This document shows positions 35,958-48,447 of a DNA stretch of 64,000 nucleotides, piece by piece (the first letter of the stretch is position 1; every line of letters begins with the position of its first letter). The DNA comes from Mycobacterium sp. SMC-2 (GTDB lineage: Bacteria; Actinomycetota; Actinomycetes; Mycobacteriales; Mycobacteriaceae). The notes under the pieces are model-generated. The model ran no database searches and had not been told where the DNA came from. It saw only the letters and a program-made list of their open reading frames with translations. The stretch spans positions 2,108,001-2,172,000 of the forward strand of contig NZ_CP079863.1 of NCBI RefSeq assembly GCF_025263485.1. The letters run 5' to 3'. The translations under genes and the position numbers were made by a program.

Positions 35958-36866
35958 TCAGCGCCCCGACCGCGCCGCCGCTTCCTTTGCGGCCTGGTGA
36001 GCCAACTGCGCGCGGCGCCGCGATTCCGCGGCCCTGCGTCGCGCCGTCGCCACCGTCTCGGTGGTGGCGCCGGATCCGGCGGAAAGCTCCGTGCGCCTGC
36101 GGCTGAGTTCGGCGGCGCGCAGTCCGGCCAGTTCCGAGCGGTATGCCGCGCCGTTAGTGGCCTCTTCGCGCAGCAGTAGCGGGAGCGCCGGCGCGGGCGC
36201 GGGGGCGTCACCGGCGCCCCTTCCAGGGTTTTGCGCCAACGGCGCCGGGCAACCTGCGCTGTCTTCGCGCGGTTGCGGCTCGGGCGGTGGGGCGCCCTCG
36301 ACGATGCCGGCCAGCGCGCGGCCGATCTCGCGGATCGGCAACACCAGATCGGCCCCGGCGCGCGCCGCCGCCACCGGCATCGACGCATACAGGGCGGTGT
36401 CCGGGCGCTGCGCGATCACCACGGCGCCGGCCCGCTTCATCGCCGCGGTGCCGGCCGCCCCGTCCCGCCCCGAGCCCGACAAGACCGCCGCAACGCTGCG
36501 CGGCCCATACGATTCGGCGACCGACCGCAGCAGCACGTCGAAACGGTACGCCCCGATGTCGTGCAGAGGGCGCAGGCGGCAGCGGCCTTCCGGCGTCAGT
36601 TCCAGATGCATTCCCGGAGGGCAGACGACCACCTCGCCGCGGGCGAGGGGCTGCCCGTCGCGCACCCAACCGACGCGCCGCCCGGTCTGCCGGCGAAGGA
36701 TGGCCGGCAGCACGCTGTCGTGGTCGCCGAGGTGTTGCTGCACGACGATGGCCGCCGGAAACCCGGTCGGCAGGTCACCCAAGACCGTCGAGAGGGCGTC
36801 CAGACCGCCCGCCGACGCCAGCAGGACCACCAGCTCGACGGCGGGTCCATGCCCGCTGCTCGCCAC
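35958..36866 (-). CDS. CheB-type methylesterase, second copy
   Basis: A 302-residue CheB catalytic domain without receiver domain. The triad is visible as LLASAGGLDALST near residue 18, VQQHLGDHDSVLP near 45 and SGSGRDGAAGTAAMK near 135. The C-terminal 110 residues are Pro/Ala- and Arg-rich with a helical part (ELAGLRAAELSRRRTELSAG, TARRRAAESRRRAQLAHQAAKEAAARSGR). The GTG start at 36866 is chosen because GGAAGA lies about ten bases upstream and the motif would then begin near residue 14; frames extending further upstream run into the next promoter region. Convergent with cheR before the IS481 insertion. Confidence 0.77.
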   Translation of the reverse strand: MASSGHGPAVELVVLLASAGGLDALSTVLGDLPTGFPAAIVVQQHLGDHDSVLPAILRRQTGRRVGWVRDGQPLARGEVVVCPPGMHLELTPEGRCRLRPLHDIGAYRFDVLLRSVAESYGPRSVAAVLSGSGRDGAAGTAAMKRAGAVVIAQRPDTALYASMPVAAARAGADLVLPIREIGRALAGIVEGAPPPEPQPREDSAGCPAPLAQNPGRGAGDAPAPAPALPLLLREEATNGAAYRSELAGLRAAELSRRRTELSAGSGATTETVATARRRAAESRRRAQLAHQAAKEAAARSGR

Positions 36867-36991
36867 CCCGTAAGTCTTCCAAATCGGCGGCCGCCGCACA
36901 GCCCCGTCGGCGATCTGTTCCGATCGGGGCAGCGCCCGGGCTATCCAGAATGCGAAATGGGGGCCCGCAGGTGAAACCGCCCGGATGGCTC

Positions 36992-37017
36992 GTTTCGCCC
37001 ATCGTCTGGCCGGGTAC
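36992..37017 (+). promoter_or_regulatory. SigF-type promoter of the glycosyltransferase gene
   Basis: GTTT (36992-36995), 16-base spacer, GGGTAC (37012-37017), 35 bases before the GTG start. Confidence 0.55.
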
Positions 37018-37052
37018 GTCCCCACGCCAAGTGGCCACGGAAGGGGTTCGAA

Positions 37053-38228
37053 GTGCAGATCGCCATCGTCAGCGGCGACGACGTCGTCGGCGACGACCCA
37101 CAGCAGCTGTGCGCGGCGCTCGCCGCCCGGGGACACGAGGTCACCGGGTTCGTCCGGCGGAGGGGCCACCGATCTGTGGAAACCAGCACCGGTGCGCACC
37201 GCACGCTGGCGGTGTCGGTGGGCCCCCGCTCGGCAAAGTCGGCCTCGGACGTGCTGCCGTACGTCGGCGACTGGGCGGGCGCGCTCGCGCACGAGTGGGC
37301 GGCCGAGCCGCCCGATGTCGTGCACGCGTACGGCTGGCTCGGCGGCCTGGCCGCCCAACTCGCCGCGCGGCGGTACGACGTGCCGACCGTCCAGAGTTTC
37401 CTCGGGCTGGCCGCCACGTGTGGACCCACGGCCGCCGGGGGGCAGGAGAGCGAACGGCTTCGGATCGAACCGCTACTGGCGCGCAGCGCGACGTGGGTGA
37501 CCGGTGAGAGCGCCGACGACGTCGATGCGCTGAGCCGGTTGCGCCATAGCCGGTCCCGGGTGTCCGCCCTGACGAGCGGTGTCGACGCCGAGCGGTACAA
37601 CTCCAGCGGCCCGGCGCCGGCCCGCACCGACCTGCATCGCGTCCTGTGCTTGGCGCCGACCCCCCTGCCGTGCAACGGCTTCGACGTCGTCATCAAGGCG
37701 CTGCCCAGGGTTCCGGCCACGGAGTTGGTGGTTGCGGAGACCGCAGCCCGCAATCGGGAGCACGACGAGGCACGGGCCCGGCTGCAAGGTCTCGCCACTC
37801 GGTTGGGGGTAGCGGACCGGGTGCATTTCGCGGGCACCGTCGCAGACGACGCATTGCCGATGCTGCTGCGGTCCGCGGACGTGGTCGCGTGCACGCCGCG
37901 GCAGCCACCGCGCGCGACAACGGTGCTACAGGCGATGGCCAGCGGTGTGGTGGTGGTGGCGTTCGGCGTCGGGGTCCTCAAGGACGCCGTCGTGGACGGT
38001 GTCACCGGGCTGGTGGTGTCGCCGGAGACCCCTACCGGATTGTCGGCTACCTTGAGAAGCCTTCTTGCCCAGAGCTTTCAGTGCGAGAGCATGGGCGCGG
38101 CGGGTCGCAGCCGCGCACTGTCGCGTTATGCCTGGGACCGTGTTGCCCTTGACTGCTTGAACATTTATCAACGGGCGGGTGCCCCATCCGGCCTCCCGCA
38201 AGGCTTGCAGTCGTCGGGCGTCCGGTGA
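37053..38228 (+). CDS. Glycosyltransferase, GT4 family
   Basis: A 391-residue GT-B-fold enzyme. The N-terminal domain starts MQIAIVSGDDVVGDDPQQL and has PPDVVHAYGWLGGLAAQLAA. The C-terminal nucleotide-sugar domain has VLCLAPTPLPCNGFDVVIKAL, a shortened DRVHFAGTVADDALPMLLRSADVVACTP, and RATTVLQAMASGVVVVAF followed by GVLKDAVVDGVTGLVV in place of the standard E-x7-E. The first Glu of that motif is Thr here, which may weaken activity. Acceptor unknown. GTG start after GGAAGGGG; divergent from cheB2. Confidence 0.82.
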   Translation: MQIAIVSGDDVVGDDPQQLCAALAARGHEVTGFVRRRGHRSVETSTGAHRTLAVSVGPRSAKSASDVLPYVGDWAGALAHEWAAEPPDVVHAYGWLGGLAAQLAARRYDVPTVQSFLGLAATCGPTAAGGQESERLRIEPLLARSATWVTGESADDVDALSRLRHSRSRVSALTSGVDAERYNSSGPAPARTDLHRVLCLAPTPLPCNGFDVVIKALPRVPATELVVAETAARNREHDEARARLQGLATRLGVADRVHFAGTVADDALPMLLRSADVVACTPRQPPRATTVLQAMASGVVVVAFGVGVLKDAVVDGVTGLVVSPETPTGLSATLRSLLAQSFQCESMGAAGRSRALSRYAWDRVALDCLNIYQRAGAPSGLPQGLQSSGVR

Positions 38229-38270
38229 TGCAATGGGGCGAGCGCGTAAAGCCCCGGGGGGACGCCGACT

Positions 38271-39326
38271 ATGACTGCGGTGACGAGCATTATCGATAAC
38301 GCCGGCTCCCATAAGGTCGCCGGTGCGGTCGGTCAATTGCCCGAGGCGGGCCAAGCCGACCCCGACCGGGCCTCGGCGATTCGGCACGAGCAGTTCCGCA
38401 CCGTCGACGCGCAGGCCGCGCGACAGTTTTTCGCCGGCGCGTACAGCCCCGGTTGGCGCATCGCCGGACTCACGAGCCGCTCGGCCGTATCCCATCGGCG
38501 CTGTGAGGCGGGAGCGTTGATGGTCGACGACGTGATGATTCAGGGACGCGTCGGCCTGGAGATCCCGGCGTCCGACGGCGTGGCCGTGGTGATACAACCG
38601 CGCTCGGGGTCGACGAGCGTTGCCGGTGGACCCCCGGTGACCGCGGACTTTCCGGTGCTGGTCGCCCGCGGCATGTCGTGCGTGCTGCAGTGCAACGGCG
38701 CGCGGTTCGACGTGGTGAGCATCGCCGCCGACGCGCTGCACAAGGTCGCGGTGGATTGGCATGCGCCATTGCCGCAGCAGGTTCACTTCCTGGATTGGCG
38801 CCCACGCTCGCGCGAGGCTGTGCGGGCGTGGCACCGGACGCTGGATTACGTGGCCTCGACCCTGGCGGGCCCGGAGGCCGCCAGCCAGCCGCTCATCGTG
38901 GCGGGGCTGGCTCCGCTGCTGGCCGGCGCGCTGCTGGAGTGTTACCCGTCCAACGTCACCGAGCAGGACGCGGCGAGCGGGCCCGCGTTACCCGAAACTC
39001 TGAAGGACGCAATGTCTTTCATACATCGGCACGCCGCGGGGGACATCAGCATCAATGACGTCGCGGCCGCCGTGCACCTCACGCCCAGGGCGGTGCAATA
39101 CCTTTTCCGACGTCAACTCGGCAGCACGCCAACGGAATACATTCGCCGCGTGCGCCTCAACCGTGCCCATCACGAGCTGCTGACCGGGGCGCCGTCCAAC
39201 ACCACCGTCACCGAAATCGCCCAGCGATGGGGCTTCGCGCACACCGGCCGGTTCGCGGTGGTGTACCGGCAGACGTACGGCCAGAGCCCACACACCACAC
39301 TTCGGCACGTGACCCCGGGGGCGTGA
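38271..39326 (+). CDS. AraC-family transcriptional regulator
   Basis: A 351-residue regulator. The N-terminal part (about 25-230) is an AraC-binding-domain-like region (FRTVDAQAARQFFAGAYSPGWRI, HRRCEAGALMVDDVMI). The C-terminal part (about 245-345) has the two helix-turn-helix motifs: ISINDVAAAVHLTPRAVQYLFRRQLGSTPTEYIRRVRL, and TTVTEIAQRWGFAHTGRFAVVYRQTYGQSPH. It follows the glycosyltransferase gene by 42 bases and may be expressed with it. Ligand and targets are unknown. Confidence 0.87.
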   Translation: MTAVTSIIDNAGSHKVAGAVGQLPEAGQADPDRASAIRHEQFRTVDAQAARQFFAGAYSPGWRIAGLTSRSAVSHRRCEAGALMVDDVMIQGRVGLEIPASDGVAVVIQPRSGSTSVAGGPPVTADFPVLVARGMSCVLQCNGARFDVVSIAADALHKVAVDWHAPLPQQVHFLDWRPRSREAVRAWHRTLDYVASTLAGPEAASQPLIVAGLAPLLAGALLECYPSNVTEQDAASGPALPETLKDAMSFIHRHAAGDISINDVAAAVHLTPRAVQYLFRRQLGSTPTEYIRRVRLNRAHHELLTGAPSNTTVTEIAQRWGFAHTGRFAVVYRQTYGQSPHTTLRHVTPGA

Positions 39327-39624
39327 CGACGAGACGCCGCTGAGCCGCAGGTCAGGCCGCTGCGCTCACCTTCGCGCGACGGGGTAGGGCAAAACACACC
39401 GAATATCTTTTTTTCGCACGCCGATTCGTAGGTTAACCGCCTGGTTGAGCGCCGATTGCGGCCCGGCGGTGGGCTGTGCGACCCCGCCTGGGCGCACCGG
39501 CGGCGCCCGCAGCGGGTAGGCTTTGGTCAGGTTGAGTCCCCAGCTGCCGTTATCAACGGGCGCCATTCGGACACCGTCGTCGCTCGCCCCGCTCCCCACA
39601 CAATCCCTGAAGGGCGCACTCAAC
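39327..39624. other. Intergenic stretch before STAS gene
   Basis: 298 bases with no convincing gene. An AT-rich patch with a run of seven T lies near 39408-39416, and GGGTAG occurs near 39514 without a matching GTTT upstream. It presumably holds the STAS promoter. Confidence 0.45.
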
Positions 39625-40107
39625 ATGACTGCTTCACCCGATTTCGGACAACCGCGCAGCCGCTACCAAATCGATTGCGCCGGAGCGCAAATCCATGTTC
39701 ACGCGCGCAGCGCAGCCACCGTCTTACGCATCGACGGCGAGGTCGACGCATCCAACACCGAGCTGATAACGGAGGCCATTCGTCGCTTTTCGCGACTGCG
39801 GGCCCCGTTGATCCTCGACCTCGCCGGCCTGGATTTCCTTGCCGGCTCGGGCCTTCGGGCGCTGGTGGACCTCAACGCGGAGCATCGGCGAGCCCGGCTA
39901 CGGTGCTGCGTGGTCGTCGGACCGGCGCTGCGTCGGCTCACCCGGGTGGTGCCCGATCACGGCCTGCCCATCGCCGAATCGGTCGCCGCCGCCCTTGCGC
40001 ACATCGAAGGCGCCGCGGAGACCCGCCGGCGGCTGGTTTCGGGTCCGGCCCGGCAGCACGAACCGCAGCGCGACGCATCGGCGCGCGTTCGCGAACTCGC
40101 CTCCTAG
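39625..40107 (+). CDS. STAS-domain anti-anti-sigma factor
   Basis: A 160-residue protein with one STAS domain (about 15-125): HARSAATVLRIDGEVDASNTELITEAIRRFSRLRAPLILDLAGLDFLAGSGLRALVDL. The Ser in AGSGLR is at the position phosphorylated in SpoIIAA/RsbV, so switching by an HATPase kinase is plausible; a candidate kinase is encoded at 32197. A tail of 30 residues is Arg/Gln-rich. The broken copy at 26469-26860 is a paralogue. It lies convergent with, and overlaps by 4 bases, the amine oxidase gene. Confidence 0.83.
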   Translation: MTASPDFGQPRSRYQIDCAGAQIHVHARSAATVLRIDGEVDASNTELITEAIRRFSRLRAPLILDLAGLDFLAGSGLRALVDLNAEHRRARLRCCVVVGPALRRLTRVVPDHGLPIAESVAAALAHIEGAAETRRRLVSGPARQHEPQRDASARVRELAS

Positions 40108-41462
40108 CGGCTCAGCCGGCGCATCAACTGCTCGGCGGCGTACCGGCCACTGGCCACCGCGCCGTGCACCGTGGCCGGGTCGTTGACGCCGACCGCTTCG
40201 CCGGCCAGGTAGAGCCGGTCCCCGATCGGCTCCTGCAGCCTGCGCCGGTCATCGAGGCCGGACCCGGAGGCGTGAAAAGAGTAGGCGCCGCGGGCGTACG
40301 GGTCGGCGCTCCAGTTCGATGTCTTGACCTCGACCGGCGAGGCGTCGCCGAACAGGCGGCGCGCGATGGGCAGTGCGCTGGCCACCAGGTCCCGCGGTGC
40401 GGAGGACTCCACGGCGCGGCCGCGGCCACCGGCGTTGAACGCCAACACGATTGGCCCTGCCGCTGCGGGCATGGTGAACCATTGGGCCCACCGCCCGGTC
40501 TCGGCGGCGAGGTACTGATAGAACGCGTTGTCCGCCGCCCAGCCGCGCCGGTCGAACCGGAAGAAACTCTTGGACAGCACCCCGAAGCCCAGGGCGTCGA
40601 CCGCGTGGCTGTGGCGGTCGGGTAGGGGCGGATCGAAGGTTATGGCACCGGCTTTCAGCACACCGAGGGGAACGGTGACGATCGCGGCGGGTCCCTGGAA
40701 CGACCGATCCGTTGCCCAGACGACGACGGAGTCGTCGCGCCGGGCGATCGCGGTCACCGGCGTGTTCAATTCGATCCGAAGCCCGCCGGCCAGCAGCTTC
40801 GGCAGGGCGTCGTAGCCGTTGGTGATGAGAACCTGGTCGCCGCCGGTGTAGTCGCCCTCGTCAAACGTGATGGCGGACAGCTGATTTGCGTCGGCGGCGA
40901 ATTCGTCCTCGATCTCGGTGGTGAGGTAGAACGCCAGTTCGGCGCGGTCGGAGGCGGACAGGCCTTCGGCGTCGGCCGCGGCGTTGACGGCGGCCCCCAG
41001 GCTGCCGCCGTCGACTTGGTAACGCGCCCGCTCGACGAACGCGCGCCATGGGGTCGGGTCGTAGTCCAGCGGCGCGAGTTCGGGTGCGACCACCAGTTCG
41101 GCCCAGCCGTAATAGTCGGTGGTGACCAGCTGAGCGTGCGCTTGCCGCGCCAGCCCCGTCAGCGGGTTGTCCGCGGTGCCGTAAATCCACGACGCGCCCA
41201 GCTCCAGCGGTGGGCCCCAGTCCCGGTCGGTGTGGACTCGGCCGCCGATGCGGTTGCGCGCCTCGATGACCCGCACCGGCCATCCCGCGTCGGTGAGGCT
41301 GCGGGCGGCGGACAGGCCGGCCATTCCGGCGCCGACGACGAGAACCGACCGGGTGTCCGGGCGCGGCGGGGGCTTTGGCGCTGGACGCTGCGGGGCGCAG
41401 GCGGCCATCAGCCCGCCGCCGACCACACCCGTGGTTGCCGCGATGAATTCCCGACGGGACAT
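40104..41462 (-). CDS. Exported flavin amine oxidase (Tat lipoprotein)
   Basis: A 452-residue FAD enzyme of the monoamine oxidase family. It begins MSRREFIAATTGVVGGGLM with a twin-arginine motif and lipobox MAAC, so it is probably exported folded and lipid-anchored. The FAD motif is VLVVGAGMAGLSAARSL followed by VIEARNRIGGRVHTD. The C-terminal FAD-contact region is GAYSFHASGSG...LYLAGEAVGVNDPATVHGAVASGRYAAEQL. The start at 41462 is set by the Tat signal, although no clear Shine-Dalgarno precedes it. Substrate (polyamine or other amine) unknown. Confidence 0.83.
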   Translation of the reverse strand: MSRREFIAATTGVVGGGLMAACAPQRPAPKPPPRPDTRSVLVVGAGMAGLSAARSLTDAGWPVRVIEARNRIGGRVHTDRDWGPPLELGASWIYGTADNPLTGLARQAHAQLVTTDYYGWAELVVAPELAPLDYDPTPWRAFVERARYQVDGGSLGAAVNAAADAEGLSASDRAELAFYLTTEIEDEFAADANQLSAITFDEGDYTGGDQVLITNGYDALPKLLAGGLRIELNTPVTAIARRDDSVVVWATDRSFQGPAAIVTVPLGVLKAGAITFDPPLPDRHSHAVDALGFGVLSKSFFRFDRRGWAADNAFYQYLAAETGRWAQWFTMPAAAGPIVLAFNAGGRGRAVESSAPRDLVASALPIARRLFGDASPVEVKTSNWSADPYARGAYSFHASGSGLDDRRRLQEPIGDRLYLAGEAVGVNDPATVHGAVASGRYAAEQLMRRLSR

Positions 41463-41593
41463 CGGGTGCACGGCTGTCAGCGTCTCACACAAGAAACCTT
41501 CGCCGGATTTACCGGATCTGAGCGGGCCTTGGGAATACACTTGCGCCAGTCCTTAACTGCGGCGACGGGGCTGCGTTCGAGGGGGGAGCGGCG

Positions 41594-42550
41594 ATGAGTG
41601 CTCGAAGACCGGCTCGCGCAGCCGACCCGTACCCCGACGTGTTGCCGCCCAGCCAGACCGTGGCCGTCCGTGCGACGGACGGCACCCGGCTGCACGCCGA
41701 GGTGTTCGGCCCGCCCGACGGGTATCCGATCGTCCTGACGCACGGCATCACGTGCACCATCCGGGCCTGGGCCTACCAGATCGCGGACCTGGCCAACGAC
41801 TACCGCGTGATCGCCTTCGACCATCGCGGCCATGGGCGCAGCGGAATGCCCGGGCGTGATGGTTACAGCCTTAAACACCTTGCCTCCGACCTGAATTCGG
41901 TGCTGGATGCGACGTTGGCGCCGCACGAGCGCGCCGTGCTGGCCGGCCACTCGATGGGCGGCATCACGATCGCCGCATGGTCGGCGCGGTACCGGCACAT
42001 GGTGCGCCGCCGCGCCGACGCCGTCGCGCTGATCAACACCACCACCGGGGATCTGGTCCGCAAGGTGCAGCTGCTGTCGGTGCCGCACGGGCTGTCACCG
42101 GCCCGCGTACTGGCGGCCCGCGCCCTGATCAACACCTTCGGCGGATTCCCGATCCCGAACGCCGCCCGCATCCCGAGCCGCTATTTCGTTGCGATGCTGG
42201 CGGTCGGCAGGGACGCCGACCCCGGCATCGCCAGGATCGTCCACCAACTCTTCGAACAGACGTCACCGGCCGGGCGCGCCGGTTGCGCCAGGATGCTGGT
42301 CGCCGCGCTGGGGTCGCGCTACCTGGAGTTGGACGGTTTGACGGTGCCGACGCTGGTCATCGGCGGCGAACGCGACCGGCTGACCCCGATCAGCCAGGCC
42401 CGCAGGATCGCGGGCACCGCGCCCAACGTCGTCGGCCTGGTCGAACTGCCCGGCGGGCACTGCTCGATGCTGGAACACCCGCGCGAGGTGAACCGCCACC
42501 TGCGGGCACTCGCCGAATCGGCGATCCGGGACGTGCGGATCAGTTCATAG
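41594..42550 (+). CDS. hpx: Alpha/beta hydrolase (Rv3171c/Hpx-like, haloperoxidase-type)
   Basis: A 318-residue alpha/beta hydrolase. The nucleophile elbow is AGHSMGG near residue 119. The HG oxyanion motif is [13 protein letters not shown]. The acid is in [11 protein letters not shown] and the base in [12 protein letters not shown] near 295. In M. tuberculosis hpx (Rv3171c) faces aofH in the same way, which supports the name; true haloperoxidase activity is doubtful for this family, and an esterase or lipase role is as likely. The last bases overlap the stop of aofH. Confidence 0.8.
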   Translation: MSARRPARAADPYPDVLPPSQTVAVRATDGTRLHAEVFGPPDGYPIVLTHGITCTIRAWAYQIADLANDYRVIAFDHRGHGRSGMPGRDGYSLKHLASDLNSVLDATLAPHERAVLAGHSMGGITIAAWSARYRHMVRRRADAVALINTTTGDLVRKVQLLSVPHGLSPARVLAARALINTFGGFPIPNAARIPSRYFVAMLAVGRDADPGIARIVHQLFEQTSPAGRAGCARMLVAALGSRYLELDGLTVPTLVIGGERDRLTPISQARRIAGTAPNVVGLVELPGGHCSMLEHPREVNRHLRALAESAIRDVRISS

Positions 42551-43897
42551 CAGGGCGGTAATCTCGGCGGCCGCCCGCTGTCCGGACCGAACGGCGCCGT
42601 CGAGGAACCCCGTCCATTCGTCCGCCGTCTCGGTGCCTGCCCAGTGAATGGGGCCGACCGGCTCGCGCAGCCACGGCCCGAATCGTGTCCACGATCCCGG
42701 CGGCACCGCGGCCGTGGGACCGCCGGGTGCGAATCGTTCTGCGCCCCAACGATGGTCGACATAGTCGAGCGGCTTGAGCGCGTCGTCGCCGAACAGCGTC
42801 GCGAAACAGCGCAACGTGTCGTGGCGACGCTGCTCGGGGGAGAGCGAGTCGAACGCGCGCGCGTCGACGAAGCCCATCAGGACGCCCGGCCCGTCGGCGT
42901 GCGGACTGACGTCGAAGGTGATGAACACCGGTCCCGTGTCGGACAGCGCCTGGCCGGAGAAGCCGTTGGCCCGCCAGAACGGCGTGGAATAAGCCGCGTA
43001 CGCCTTGCTGAGGCGGCCCTGCGGCCAATGCTGGGCGAGTTGGTGGTACTCGGTGGGCAGCGGGGGAGCGAACTCGATGGTTGCACGATGGGCGGGCGGG
43101 ACCGCGACGACGACGAATCCGGCCTCGGCCTGGCCGACGTCGGTGGTGACCGTCACCCCCGCGCCGTGCCGGTCGATGCGGCGGACCGGCGCGCCCAGCA
43201 CCACACGGGTGCCCAGTTCGGCGGCCGCAGCCTCGGCGATCTGCTGGGTGCCGCCCGGGAAATGGTCCTGCTGCGCACCGTTTTCGACGTCCAGCAGCCG
43301 GTCCAGGCCGCCGGCGGCGTGCGTGTAGCGGGCGGCGTGCAGCATCGACACGTCGTCGGGTTCGCACCCCCAGGTCACCCGGGACACGATCGCCAGCAGG
43401 TCGCGCGACGAGGCGCTGGCGCGCACCGAGCGCAACCAGCCGCCGAGCGACACGTCGTCGAGCTCGCGCGCCCGGCGCGCGTTCCACGGGGCCTGCAGCG
43501 GGACGCCGCGGGCGATCCGGTCGAATTGCCAACGCAACCGGGCGATGTCGAGGAGGCCGGTCAGCGAGAGTTTGGGAATGGTGCCGCGGTAGGAATGCGT
43601 CCAGCCACGCCAGTGGATGACGTTCTTGCCGTCGTGGTGGGTCGGCGTGGTCGGGACGTCGAGTTCGGCCGCCAGCGCCAGGACGGCGTCCTGGGTCGGG
43701 CCGACGAAAGTGCCGCCCAGATCGGCGGGCAACCCCGCCACGCTGCCGGTGAACGACCGACCGCCGACGCGGTCGCGGCCCTCGAAGACCACCACGTCGT
43801 GGCCCTGGCGGGCCAGTTCGCGCGCCGCGGCAAGCCCCGCAAAGCCTGCGCCGACCACGACGACGTCGACGATCCACGGCGGATTTGGCACGGGCAC
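42545..43897 (-). CDS. aofH: Flavin monoamine oxidase (Rv3170-like)
   Basis: A 450-residue cytosolic FAD amine oxidase. The dinucleotide motif is [37 protein letters not shown] near the start. The substrate-side signature is [13 protein letters not shown] and the C-terminal FAD motif is [31 protein letters not shown]. Length and position between hpx and Rv3169 equal those of aofH in M. tuberculosis. GTG start. It has no export signal, unlike the neighbouring amine oxidase. It should oxidise primary amines to aldehydes with release of peroxide and ammonia. Confidence 0.88.
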   Translation of the reverse strand: MPVPNPPWIVDVVVVGAGFAGLAAARELARQGHDVVVFEGRDRVGGRSFTGSVAGLPADLGGTFVGPTQDAVLALAAELDVPTTPTHHDGKNVIHWRGWTHSYRGTIPKLSLTGLLDIARLRWQFDRIARGVPLQAPWNARRARELDDVSLGGWLRSVRASASSRDLLAIVSRVTWGCEPDDVSMLHAARYTHAAGGLDRLLDVENGAQQDHFPGGTQQIAEAAAAELGTRVVLGAPVRRIDRHGAGVTVTTDVGQAEAGFVVVAVPPAHRATIEFAPPLPTEYHQLAQHWPQGRLSKAYAAYSTPFWRANGFSGQALSDTGPVFITFDVSPHADGPGVLMGFVDARAFDSLSPEQRRHDTLRCFATLFGDDALKPLDYVDHRWGAERFAPGGPTAAVPPGSWTRFGPWLREPVGPIHWAGTETADEWTGFLDGAVRSGQRAAAEITALL

Positions 43898-43940
43898 CAG
43901 TCAACCGTATTTCCGGGGTTTCGTACGGCGAATGCCGACA

Positions 43941-44005
43941 CCCGCGAACGTCGAGCTGTCGCGCGAGATGGCCCGAAAATCTCGGAACTCCTCGACGTTC
44001 GCGGG
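43941..44005. repeat. Nested palindromic intergenic element
   Basis: Perfect 15-base arms CCCGCGAACGTCGAG (43941-43955) and CTCGACGTTCGCGGG (43991-44005). Inside lies a second pair, CGAGAT (43964-43969) and ATCTCG (43979-43984). It fills most of the 112-base gap between Rv3169-like and aofH and may act as a terminator or processing site between them. Its design matches the element at 12976-13040. Confidence 0.7.
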
Positions 44006-44009
44006 CTGC

Positions 44010-46932
<2,923 letters not shown>

Positions 46933-46936
<4 letters not shown>

Positions 46937-47805
46937 CGGGGCGGCTGGCGGGGCGCGCCGCGATCGTCACCGGTGGGAGCCGTGGGCTGGGCCGGGCGAT
47001 CGCGCTGGCCCTCGCGGCGGAGGGTGCCGCCGTGGCGGTGGCCGGGCGCACCGAACAAGTATGGGATGAGCGGTTGCCGGGCACCATCGGCGAGACGGTC
47101 GCCGACATCGAGGCGGCCGGCGGGCGCGCGGTGGCGGTCCGGGCCGACCTGACCGACCGTGATGACATCGCCCGGTTGGTCGGTACGGCGCGAGATACCC
47201 TGGGGCCCATCACGATCCTGGTCAACAACGCGGCCTTCACCGCGCCCGGCCGGCCGCCGACGCCCGGCTCCGAGCCGCGCGTCAAGTCCGCCAAGCCGAC
47301 GGACGGCGCGCTCAAGCCCGGATGGCCGGGCTTCGTCAGCATCCCGTTGGCCGCCTATCGCCGGCATTTCGAGATCGCGGTCTTCGCCGCCTACGAGCTG
47401 ATGCAGTTGGTGTGCCCCGACATGATCGAAGCGGGCTGGGGGTCGATCATCAACATCACCTCGGTCGCGTCGCGAATCCCCGGCAACGGGCCGTACCCGG
47501 ACCGCAGCGGCGGGGTGCTGCCCGGGTACGGCGGATCCAAGGCGGCACTCGAGCATCTGACCCAATGCGCCGCATACGATCTGGCCGATCACCACATCGC
47601 GGTGAATGCCCTGTCGCCGTCGAAACCGATCCTCACCCCGGGCCTGGCCTACTACGCACGCGGGTTCGACGAGACCGCCGCGGCCGACGAATTCGCCCGA
47701 GCGGCGGTCGAATTGACATTGGTCGATCCCGAGAAGGTCACGGGCCGCACCATCGGGCACCTGCAGGTGCTCGACGGCAGCTTCCGGCCCTTCCAGCTCG
47801 ACTAG
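46933..47805 (+). CDS. Short-chain dehydrogenase/reductase
   Basis: A 290-residue classical SDR. The NAD(P) motif is VTGGSRGLGRAIA near residue 12. NNAAF near residue 99 takes the place of NNAG. The catalytic Ser is in NITSVAS and the Tyr-Lys pair in YGGSKAALEHL near 198. A longer insert after the NNA motif holds PPTPGSEPRVKSAKPTDGALKPGWPGF. The ATG overlaps the TetR stop by four bases. Substrate unknown; it may be the target of the TetR regulator. Confidence 0.85.
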
Positions 47806-48407
47806 GCCGGCTTTGTCGCCGTGACCGCGTTGATGATCACGGCATGCAGCCGCTGCCATTTCGGTGAGCGGAATCCCGCCTGCAGCAGCAGACGTTCGGC
47901 GCGGTGCCGGGTGCGGGCCTTGCGGCGACGAGTCACCGCGAGGGTCGGTAACCGCCACATCGAAAACCGGTCGACCAGCACCAGGCGTCCGCCGGGCCGC
48001 AGCACGCGGGCGCATTCCATGAGGCCCACCAGCTGGTCGGACCAGTGATCGAATGACGTGGTGCTGAGGACCAGGTCGAAGGCGCGGTCGGCATAGTCGA
48101 GCTCTTCGGCCGCTCCGCGCTTGAAGCTCACTCTCGGGTCGCGTGCGAGAGTCGTTGCAACGGAGACCATCTGAGGGGCCGGGTCGATCCCGCAGAGGTG
48201 TTTGGCGTTCGGGTAGCGGCGAGCTAGCAGCTGCAACAGGTAGCCGGTGCCGCATCCGACGTCGAGCACATACTCGGGAGCGGTGACCGTCGCCACGGCC
48301 AGGTGTGCGGTGCGATCGGCGATTTCGTGGTGCAGCCGGCCGCGCCAGCCGCGGTCGTAGCCGGCCGCGCGTTCGTCGAACGCGGCGACATCCCGATGCG
48401 GCGGCAC
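47802..48407 (-). CDS. SAM-dependent methyltransferase
   Basis: A 201-residue class I methyltransferase. Motif I is VLDVGCGTGYLLQLL near residue 47, motif II contains CGIDPAPQMVSVA and post-I features FDLVLSTTSFDHWSDQLVGLMECARVLRPGGRLVLVD. The C-terminal part is Arg-rich. A GTG at 48407 is the likely start. Substrate unknown. It ends within 4 bases of the opposing SDR stop. Confidence 0.83.
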   Translation of the reverse strand: MPPHRDVAAFDERAAGYDRGWRGRLHHEIADRTAHLAVATVTAPEYVLDVGCGTGYLLQLLARRYPNAKHLCGIDPAPQMVSVATTLARDPRVSFKRGAAEELDYADRAFDLVLSTTSFDHWSDQLVGLMECARVLRPGGRLVLVDRFSMWRLPTLAVTRRRKARTRHRAERLLLQAGFRSPKWQRLHAVIINAVTATKPA

Positions 48408-48447
48408 ACGGTGAGTGTCTCACCGGGCGTCGCGGTTGGCGACAATC

